A stretch of DNA of 64,000 bases from Apostichopus japonicus (lineage: Eukaryota > Echinodermata > Holothuroidea > Aspidochirotida > Stichopodidae). The position numbers and the translations under genes were made by a program. Position 1 is the stretch's first letter. Every line of letters begins with the position of its first letter. Shown piece by piece: positions 46,801 to 58,400 of this stretch. The DNA lies in the NCBI RefSeq assembly GCF_037975245.1, contig NC_092562.1, positions 31,248,554 through 31,312,553 on the forward strand, read 5' to 3'. The notes below the pieces were generated by a model. It saw only the letters and a list, made by a program, of their open reading frames with translations, was not told the DNA's origin and did not search any database.

Positions 46801-49800
46801 TTCAGCAACCATTTCACCCTGTCAAAGTTTTGACAGTTTGTGAGCCTTGATATTGGTTCATATCAAAGATTAGCCAGCAAGCTCATTATAGGGATCAACA
46901 GCAATTGGATTAAGGGAGCACAATACTTGTTGCCATTCATAACGTTTGATTTTTAAGTGAAGAATGTGAAATATTGTCTTATTTAAGTTTGTTGTATAAT
47001 TCATCTTTTCATTTTTATCCATTTGGTTCAAGCAGATGATAGCAGCACAGTCATAATCATAGATCATCCTCCAGAAATTAATAGCAGAAGACAGACGTAA
47101 GTGTTGCTAGTTCCTTAGTTATTTACTTCATATACTTAACCTTCAGCCTACACTAATACTTACTTCATCATTTTCATCCATTTGGTTCAAGCAGACAACA
47201 GCAGCACAGTCATAATCATGGACCATCCTCCAAAAATCTTCAGCAGTGGTAGGAAGAGGTGACTGGGTCATAATAAAGGCATCTTTACTGAAGCAACTCT
47301 AAGAGATGGATTAAACCAACTAATAATCAAAATAGCAATTACACTTTACCATTTCAACTTTATATACCACTAACATTTCATTATTTCACATTTCAGTTTG
47401 GTTTAGTTTTGATTTCATTTTCACCGTTAATTTTTCATACTAAATTAATTCTTTGGTAATGCAACAATACTTTATTTGGCAAGGCGGAGGGCACAGGGGG
47501 ACGGTAGGGGGTAACTGGAGGATGGTAGGGGTGATAAGAGGCAGGGAAGTGTAGGTTTACTGCTGGATCATCAAAAAAGAATTCTTATCAAACAGTATTT
47601 AATGCAAGGAAGGGATAACTCAATAGAGCATGATCAATGCATGACCTGTACATGTGAGAGAGAGGTGGAGAGAGGAAGATGAGAAGGAGGCAATAAATAG
47701 GCTGAAATCCTTTAATAGGTCTGTGAAGCTTGGAAGACTTCAACTCTGTATATATAGTACTTACATCTACCACAGGGGCATGATAGCTACCAAAGTAGTA
47801 CTTCCATCTACCAGAAGGGCATTACAGCTACCAACTCTGTATATAGTACTTAAATCTACCAGAGGGGCATTATAGCTACCAACTCTATATATTACTTACA
47901 TCTACCAGAAGGGCATTACAGCTACCAACTCTGTATATAGTACTTACATCTACCAGAGGAGCATTATAGCTACCAACTCTATATATTACTTACATCTACC
48001 AGAAGGGCATTACAGCTACCAACTCTGTATATAATACTTACATCTACCAGAGGAGCATTATAGCTACCAACTCTATATATTACTTACATCTACCAGAAGG
48101 GCATTACAGCTACCAACTCTGTATATAGTACTTACATCTACCAGAGGAGCATTATAACTACCAACTCTATATATTACTTACATCTACCAGAAGGGCATTA
48201 CAGCTACCAACTCTGTATATAGTACTTACATCTACCAGAGGAGCATTATAGCTACCAACTCTATATATTACTTACATCTACCAGAAGGGCATTACAGCTA
48301 CCAACTCTGTATATAGTACTTACATCTACCAGAGGAGCATTATAGCTACCAACTCTATATATTACTTACATCTACCAGAAGGGCATTACAGCTACCAACT
48401 CTGTATACATTACTTACATCTACCAAATGGGCATTATAGCTGGCAAATCTATATATGGTACTTACATCTACCACAGAGGCATTATAGCTGCCAACTCTAT
48501 ATATAGTACTTACATCTACCACAGAGGCATTATAGCTGCCAACTCTATATATAGTACTTACATCTACCACAGAGGCATTAATATAATCTGTGTAGCCTTG
48601 TAAACTTCCTGGTGTCTGGAGGACAGCACGTGCAAAATCAGCTGAAACATTAACAATACACATTTAACAATGTTCTTGATGATAAGAGGCACATAAAACT
48701 AAGCCAGTCACTATTGTAAATGATAGGTAGTTGAGATAGTAGATAGTGTCTTATCATACATAGCTAGATGTCTTGCATTATTAAAATCTCATTTGTAACA
48801 GGTTTATATCAAATTTGGAAGAGACTAATATGAACAGTTTGACTACATGGTTTAGTATTCATACAATAGGCCACTTCTACTCACATACTGTATTTAAGAA
48901 CATTGTGAGGGCTACATCACCAATTTTAAACTATCAATATTTTTGACAATTCATTTCAGTTACACAAACCTATATTCGAATAGACTAAAACACTCAGTAC
49001 TTGAACAATGGCCAACTGCAGCATGTAAACATTTCTACTAGGAGTACCAAATGAGTTTGCCGAATGAACTACTAACCCCTTCTCCCACCCAATCCTCTGG
49101 CCTTCAGTAGCCTAGCTAACAATTAAGTGTCCTTTCTTAGTCCAGACTAGGGTGTGTGGTTCCTTCATCAATGTGGTTTGCTCTTTCCAACTTTCTGTCC
49201 AGCAGCGAAGAAGCCTGTGATCAAACACATATCATTTTGGCAACATTCCCTACACTGTTCATGTTAGTCATGTTGCTTATATGTTAGTCATGTAATTCCA
49301 CACAGTGGGACATCTGAACTAAGTTAGTACATTTGCTATAACATCTACTGGAGCACTCACCAGGTAAGACAGTAGAGTATCGGTTCTTGCCAACATTTTC
49401 AGGCTGCTGGCCTATGTGGAAACTGCGCTGGACAGAATAACATCTAAAAGTCTGTAAAACCTTCAGAAATGTGAAACAATTTGAAAGCTTAATAAGTTGT
49501 TGTTAATTGAATTACAATTGATTAAAGGAGTGAAAATATGTCCTTACTTTTCTTATCTCATTTTTTCTCATTTTCATATTTGTGAGTAGAGTATACCAAA
49601 CAAGGACCACAAGACATCATTGGAAATACAAAATGTAGGAATGAAAACTTATAAAGATTACAGATGTATTCTAAGCCACGAAACATTCAAAACCAGAGAA
49701 CTAAGGCTATCAACAAACTGATTTATACATAGCTACTAAAGAGCCACTGTATAAATGTATAAATGCATGAGGATCTGATGTCTAGATTCTAGCAGCTGTA

Positions 49801-52800
49801 TATTCTTTCAAAGACAGATAAATTTTATAAACTTTTTAGAGGTTACATTGTTCTGTTTAAGCAGTTAGATTACATTAAACATCTGCAGATTAAAATTATA
49901 AGCTCCATCTACAGCTAACTATAAATTTTAATCTCTCCTCACCTTATATTCCTGTGTTATTTCATCTTCCTGTGTCAGATTCATCATTATGCCATCCGCC
50001 AAAGTTTTCTTCTCATGAGACAACAGAGCTACGACCAGACATTCATAAAGGAACCAGTATTGTAACTATACATAGGACAAAAAGAAAGTAAAACTTAAAA
50101 GAAATATGAAATACCTTGATTATTCTGTGAAATGTTTGCAGGAAACTAATCATGATGTTAAATTATGTTTATGGAAAAAAGAAACAACTATATATTTTAG
50201 ATGAATTAGACAGATCAAAAATCTGACAAGGTGATAACTGTTTTTACTGCAACCAGTGCTGGGAAAGTTTCAATCCTCACCACAGACCTGCCAACTCAAC
50301 AATTTACCTGGAGTCTCTGGGTTTATAAACAGTGCTTTTCAAATTTTATATGCTGGATCTTACGGCAAAATTTGACTCCTATTCTTCTCGTTGTTCTTCC
50401 TAATTGGGATCAGCAACAAACTTTCCATAGCAACGTGTAGAGAACCTGCTTCATTTTGTTTGAAATCATTGTATTAAATGCTTATAAATGCTATTGTGTT
50501 CTGCAACCCCATTGTCATCACAACATTTATTTTGACGTAGCCTATATCTTATTTCAGAATGTGATGTGTGAAAACTAAAAATTGCTTCTTACTTTTTATT
50601 ACATTGTCTTGTGTTGGGTGGATTTTGCCCAATTCGCTCCCTAGTTTTGTCACAATCTCCTGATAATTTTGGACAGAAGATGGTAAGAGGTTGGCAGGTG
50701 TATAACATCCCTGACTGATCGCAAGCATTATCCTCATCCTACACACTATGTAATGGCAGCTGGTATAAGTGGATGTTACTTGTTGGAAGATCAATAATTC
50801 TGGTTCTTAATCACATGACAACTTACAAGTTGTTTTAATATCCAATCTTCTCCTTTTGGTTTTAAGAGTGACGTAGCTTGGAGGGAAATAGGTTTAATCA
50901 ATTTAACCTGAAATGTAGACACTATGTCATGTAATAGATGAGGGAGTGCAACAAAATGACTGCTTATTCTTCTTGCCAACAGAATCTTTGCTTTTCAATT
51001 GTAATTTTAATTTGTATCAAAAGATGGAAATTAACATTGATCTTTAATTTTAATTAAACGGACATAAAAGAAGATACTGTCTTATTTCGACGAATTTACT
51101 CCTTACAGCCATAAAAATACATATTCATCTCTACCTCATTTTCTATCATGTTCACTCTGTCTTTCCTCATTCTATTGACAAACGAGGACACACTCAGACC
51201 TGTCTTCTTACTGTCCTTCAAGTCATCCATCAGACAATATAGAGCAATGAAGGTACCTGTAGCGCCAACTCCATTACTGGAAGACAAACATATAACATCA
51301 AGGACACATAAATAAACACAATAAGACAGGACCAGACTAGTGTAGTGAGTGTCCCATAGTTACTGCAGTATGTGTACTACAATGGTGCTCACTAAGCTGA
51401 GAGTCATACCTGCAACTAATTTACATAACATAGGTATTGATGTGGTCAATCTGTCATACCTGCAGTGTAACAATGGTGCTTACTTTGCTAACAAGAGATA
51501 TACCTGCAACTAATTTACATAACAAAGGTATTGATGTGGTTAATCTGTCAAACATGCAGTGTACCAATGGTGCTTACTTAGCTAACAAGAGACATACCTG
51601 CAAATAATTTACATAACAAAGGTATTGATGTGGTTAATCTGTCATACCTGCAGTGTACCAATGGTGCTGATTTGATCTTCAGAGCTTTGATGTCCTTAAT
51701 GAAATCAATCAAAGAAACAGACTGCGGAGGAATGCTCCCGTCAGGCCAGGAGAGAAAATGGCAGATCTTAACTTCATGAACTTTGTCACCCTATTACAGA
51801 AAACATTGAAAAACTATATTCAGTTGGTTTCAGCAGACCTGAATAGCTGACAGCAAATTCAATGTGATAGTGATTGTATCAGTATGTAATATCTATTAAG
51901 ATTGATTCAATCAGTTTGTAATATATACAGTAGGCTATATATATAAATAGCTATATAGCTGTAATACTGAGCAACATTGATTGCCTAATTATGTAATAGC
52001 TAATAGTAATGTTGACTGTTTTCTTACCTACTTACATTGTGTATGTAATAGCTATATAATGGTGACTATTTCTTAAACTAGTAACACTGTCTGAGTATAT
52101 AATAAAGCCATCTACAAGCCTTGTATGTAATACATAACAACATGGATTGCCTTAGTATGTCATAATTATATTACCTTTTAATGTAATAACCCCTCATATT
52201 AGATGGGCTAAGTTGGTTTTATCCCTATATACATATATATATATATATATATATGTTTATATATGTATATATTTTTATACACATACATATATACGTACTG
52301 CAGACAGCAAAATATAGAGCTGGATTATTTAGTACCTTTACAATTTTGATATCTTTGACTGAGATATCCATAGATTCATGAGAGTTCTTAAACCATATGA
52401 GTGTGTACTCTCCAAAGGTTTTGTTGCTTTCTACACCAGATGGCCAGTACTGAAAGGCTGATTTCTGAAAAACAATACCAAATCAGAAAGGAATTTAAGG
52501 AACACAAGCCACATCTTTACATTAGTACAGCTGGAGACAGTTATGTTGACAAATGAATACAGAAGTAAAACGAACAAGGAAAACAAAGACTTAGAGAAGA
52601 ATAGTCTATTTTCAAATCAAAGGAGGTTTTAGTGATTATATCTATCTAAGACTTACCAATGTTTGTCTGAGATTAATAATAATCTTAACTTTTTCTGACC
52701 AGACCATTCTCCAAAAAACTTCTGCTGTCCTTTCACTTGGACCTATTACAGATGAAAGAAATTTAAAAAGATTATATTTATTTAGAACGCTCGATGCTAC

Positions 52801-54093
52801 TGAATCGCCTTATTCATCTCTAATTTCCTGCTATTGTTCTTTCTGATTTCCTGCTGTTGTTCTTTCTTAATTCTTGCTATTGTTCTTTCTTATTTCCTGC
52901 TATTGTTCTTTCTTTTTTCCTGCTATTGTTTTCTTATTCCTGCTATTGTTCTTTCTTATTTCCTGCCAGTGTTCTTTCTTTTTTCCTGCTATTGTTCTTT
53001 CTTATTTCCTGCTATTGTTCTTACTTATTTCCTGCTATTGTTCTTACTTTTTTCTGCTATTGTTCTTTCTTATTTCCTGCTATTGCTCTTTCTTATTTCC
53101 TGCTATTGTTTTTACTTTTTTTCCATGTTTTTTCTGCTGTTTAAAGCTACAGGTCTTTCCATCTGAAGAAGTGCCAACTTGGAAGCAAGAATTTCTAACC
53201 ACAGAGGATGTTTGCAGTATAGATAAGGGCTTTGTTAACACTTGTTTGCACTTCGTTTGCTTTCCAAAGTTCATCAGCATTGAAAAATCAGGCAATTTAA
53301 ACATCTTTGTCTGAGGTGGCAGTAGTCTGCTGCCAGCAGTCTGAACATGGGTGACCATAACGACTTTATAGCATATTTAGTGCCAATACTGTTGATCCTT
53401 AACCGGTCTAAGTAATGAGGGTGCTTATCCTCTATACACAGAACTAAGACCTAGAAGTAATTGGATGTACATAAAGACTCTCTCTGACAGTTATAACAAA
53501 GTCACGCTATCCTTGTTAATATTACTGAAATCTTCCATTTGCAAGCAACCTCATCTAAAGTTTGTGAGCCAAACTGGGGACATAAACAAATAACTGAAAC
53601 TAGTAAACAGCATGTCTTACCTTGTGCAGCAATGAATGTCTGCGAAGGATGCACCTATAGAAGAGAAATTAAGAAAAATTAAGAACATAAAATTGCATCA
53701 ATATTAAATTCAGTTCCTGGGTATCCTCCCCAATGAGAAAATTCACCTCATTAACATAAATCAGTTTGTAAGTATCCCACTGCTGTATCTCAGTAATGAG
53801 TGTTAACTTTTTGTGCATTTATTCCCCTCAGAAACAGGAAATTATGACGCAGATTGTTTAACATTTAAACTAGTGGTACTGTCAACATAAAGTATCACTA
53901 AACCAGCTTTCCCAATGATGCTGAAGTAGCTTTGGTGAAATTATTAGGATGAAATAAACTGTTGTTCCAAATCATACTTCTGGTAAAGTTATAATCTACT
54001 TGATGATTTTTTTTAGAATCTTCCAAACTTCGGACAAAATGCTTTGTGTAAAAATCGTGGTAAGATGAAAAACGCCAATGAATGTACAAATAA

Positions 54094-54125
<32 letters not shown>

Positions 54126-55445
54126 GCGGACACCCTAACCACTAGGCTATGGATGCTGATTGTATGTCCAGAGTTGTATATATATTTATTTAAATACATA
54201 TATATATCTGAATGTATCATGCCATGTATAATCAATGGATTCATAAGAAAAACAATGATATCTGCAATAAAATGTTGCCAAATAGCTGATACAAGAGTAC
54301 ATATATGTGTGACCAACAAATACCTCCAGAAAATGAAAAGCAAGATAAATATAAAGCATCAAATATCGGATTGAGAGTAAGAACACCGCCACCGGACCCT
54401 CTCATAAATTAAATGTAAATTGTAGTACCATAGAGTACCCAAATGGACAGGACAAACCAAACATGAGATGTAAGGGATATCAGAGGATACCCCTACTACC
54501 CCTCCTTCACCAAACCTCTCTGATACCCCTACTACCCCTCCTTCACCACCTCTCTGATACCCCTGCTACCCCTCCTTCACCACACCTCTCTGATACCCCT
54601 ACTACTCCCTCCTTCACCACACCTCTCTGATACCCCTACTATACCCCTCCTTCACCACACCTCTCTGATACCCCTACTGCCCCTCCTTCACCACAACTCT
54701 CTGATACCCCTCCTCCACCACACCTCTTTGATACCCCTACTATCCCTCCTTCACCACACCTCTCTGATACCCCTACTACCCCTCCTTCACACCTGATATA
54801 AGATGCAGAGAAGATTGCCAAACACAGAACAGATTCCTATAATGAAGAATTAATTGCATGAAGACAATAGATAATAAACCAGGCATTTGAGTATGATGAA
54901 TGGGTAAGGTAACAAACAGACCAAGTTTTCCCGACCCCTCCTGTCCCCCTCCCCCACCATTACAACAAATACAAATAAGATTGCCAATTTGAGATAAAAG
55001 TCCCCACCCCTGGGTAAAGAAATGAATACCATGCTGGAAATAGAGAAAACACCAGAACTTTAATAATAATGACTGGAGTAGGGTACCAAACACCGTCGTT
55101 GTTATGAAAAGAAGGCGAAAGGGGAAGCAAAGACAAGAGAGTGATGAGCAAAGTAAGGAAACGAGTACCGAGCAGAGAATATTACTTACATAGAGCACAG
55201 GATACTAAAGAGAATTCTAAACTACTCCTCGCATGAAGTGCACAGCGCATTGGTGATACCAACAGCAAGTTGAAGATCTTACATACTTTGAGGTAATTTG
55301 CATTGTAGTAGTCCAAATCATTCTTATCTAGCTTAACTCTAGAATGATCATCTGTTGGAAAAAAAAAAATATTTAGTTTGGTAATCTCGATTGAAATTAA
55401 TGTACATTAAGTGAGATGGATTGATTCATCAAACATATGTACGTG

Positions 55446-55477
<32 letters not shown>

Positions 55478-58400
55478 ACTATGGAATGAAATATTTAATA
55501 CCAATTTACATGCAAATTAATACGAAAATTTAAACTTTTTAAACCAAAAACATGACGACAAGGAAAATAGACTAGAATGTCAATGACATTGTAGCTCAAC
55601 TACTATAAATCTCTCAAGGCTCTGCAAAAGCATTTACTGATTTCTTTACATAAAATGATGTTTAAATACAATCCTTGACACTTTCATGTTCATATCCTTA
55701 ATATTCACAGTATTCTCCATCCATTATAAAGGTTCTTTCCATTTGTACTTAACTTATATTTTTCATTTTCCTGGCAACCCAAACTGATGCAAGCACAGAT
55801 GTTGGCACCCTTCAAGAACTATGTTGCACATAGTCAAAAACATTAAACAAAACCCATAGGCTCCTGAATGAATTTTATATTTTGACCCCTTGTGACCCCA
55901 AATGATCTTTGACATGTAAATAAAGTACAACTTTTATGACCTATTATATACTGAACACTATGGATGACTTTCATGAAAATTCAACATTAACACTAGGAGT
56001 AGGCTTTTATGTGATTTCACTTTTTGACCCCAAATGACCTTTGTCCTACAACCTGTCTCCATTTTTCTCAAGATCTTGATATCTGCTACAAACTGACAAA
56101 GTTTGATGAGGATTAATCAAAGAACCTACAAACAGCAGCAGTACTAGGCCTTTGAGCAATTGTTGACGACCAGACAGACAGACGCATTAATTGCCATGAC
56201 AATAGCTCAACTGAGCTAAACACTGACACAACATCACAAATCCAATGACTTTATTGTAACATATATATATATATATATATATATGTGAACAACAAATTTC
56301 AATCCATTGAAGATCCAGAATAAAACATTATTCAAGCTATGAATGCATTTATCTATGGAATCAATCTTATTTGCATACACACTCACATATTCCAGTTAAA
56401 TGATTGGATGGTTAGTTTTTGTATGTTGAACTAATAGAATTTAAATATGTACTCACAAGGTAGTATTCCTGTGTTTGAATTCTTTCTGAGGGTTCCTACT
56501 GTCCATGGGTGCTGCTGTCCTGTGGGTAACTTCTGTTCAACAACAATTTATAAAAAGTACTTCTCTATTATTCTTGAAGCTTGTAATGATGTGATCAATA
56601 CTTAATTTATGATATATTATAAGATGTAAGATAATATCACGATTAACTGAATCTTCATCTACCAATAACTGCATGTTGATAAGATAAAAAGTAATATCAT
56701 ATACTTATGAAGCACAGGTGGGTTTATACTATGCCCATCCATGATCCAGGACAGTTATAAGGCATCACCTATCATTATAAAACATACATAAAATACATCC
56801 ATGACAGCCGAGCAGTATACGCTTACCTTAAACTCATCTGTGATTGTATCCTCTGGGTCAGAATTCTTACCCTGTAATTGCTTGGGTAAATCTTTGAGTT
56901 TGATCAAACAGTGAACAGACTCTGGAGGACTTGGAAGTTCCTCATAGCACGGATCCAACGCTTGATCACAGTCACTGTGAGTTGTTGGAATGGCTTGCAA
57001 TTCACTGTGTTTCAGGGTTTTGGACTTAACAAAGTCATCCGCGTCACTATTTTCTAGTTGATCGATGCCATCTGGGTGGCAATTATTTTCAAGATATATA
57101 CTTTGGGTCCTTGCTAGCCGTGGTTCTCCTCCTCTCATGTCCTCACATGCAGCGGTACCAGTCTCTTTTGCTAGGGATGAAGATTCCAATGGTGTTTGAT
57201 TCACAACTGATGACAGAAGGTAATGCTCCCGTTCTTCCACAGTTAATTGCTTTCCTATTACATGTCCCAAATCATCATCAGGCTTTCCTTTCTCAGAATT
57301 CAACCGAGTTTCTTTCAAGGAAATGTCAGTTGTTCCTATATCTGGCCAGGAGAAAGATGAGGAGCACACCAGCGATGGATTAGTCTCGGTTGCTGAAAGG
57401 GAATGAAATTTCACAATAAACCCTTGACCATAGAGTGACCTAGTCATCAGAGTCAGTTGGAAGATTATTCCCATCCCCCCCCCCCCCCCCATCGTCAGTT
57501 GGGGAAAACAATCCAAACGTTAGAGTTTTACAGTCGGTCTCAAAAAACTTAGACAATTCCTTCTGGCCAAGGATGGGCAGACATAAAGGTTCATGCTGTG
57601 TCCTAAATGAGCTGTAGGATGCTTTACCTGAAATCTCAGTATTAAAGGATCATTCACCAGTTATATGTACATTAACCCCAGGGTAGAGGAACATGACAGT
57701 AAAGCCTGCCTTATAGAAAAACAGTCCTCAAATTCACTTGAGAAATTAATTATTTGTTACGTGATAGCAATAAACTACCCCAAGTACTGCCATTTGGATT
57801 CATCCTTCAGCCCACCTAATTTATTGACCAGCCACCATATGATTGTAAAACCAAGTGCTCTAATGGCTGGTACTACTTTCCTGTGTGAAGACAAATTTGG
57901 CGTGACCACTAGTACAGTATGTTTATTCCTGAACTTGTGCAGAGGAGCTTTGAGCATGGCTAGCATAACAAACTCGGATAGTTATTCAATCTCCCATGTT
58001 TTTGGTAAAAAACAGAGGACTTTGGGTGATATTTGCTATAGGCAAGGAAGATCATAATGAACAATTCATGCTGTCACCTTGAATTCTCAAGATATGTTTC
58101 TGGAATTCTCAATTCTCAACAAACTCCTGGCTAATCGGTAACATACGGTAGAAGCTTTGCCAAAACTGTGGAATTCCCTTCCTCTCCAACTCAGAACTCC
58201 AACTCTGTTCAAATCTCGTCTGAAAACGTGTCATTTTAAAACTGTTTTTAACTTGTCATAATTTTTGTTTTTGAGATTTGAACTATTTCAACGCAGTGTA
58301 TATATCATTGGTGGCTGTTTTAACTTTTCTCCACTGGCTATATTGATTTTACATGTATTTTTAAGGTTATCTATCCATTGTATTTACTTGTGTAATTTTA

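Noticed and set aside
52834-53314. Overlapping Phe/Leu/Ser-rich plus-strand frames resembling membrane proteins
   Set aside because: All come from the 23-bp pyrimidine minisatellite, which is open in three frames at once.
54776-55198. 140-codon minus-strand frame with hydrophobic stretches in the RPTP intron
   Set aside because: No splice fit with the neighbouring exons and no domain; exons on either side already join to a normal PTP sequence.
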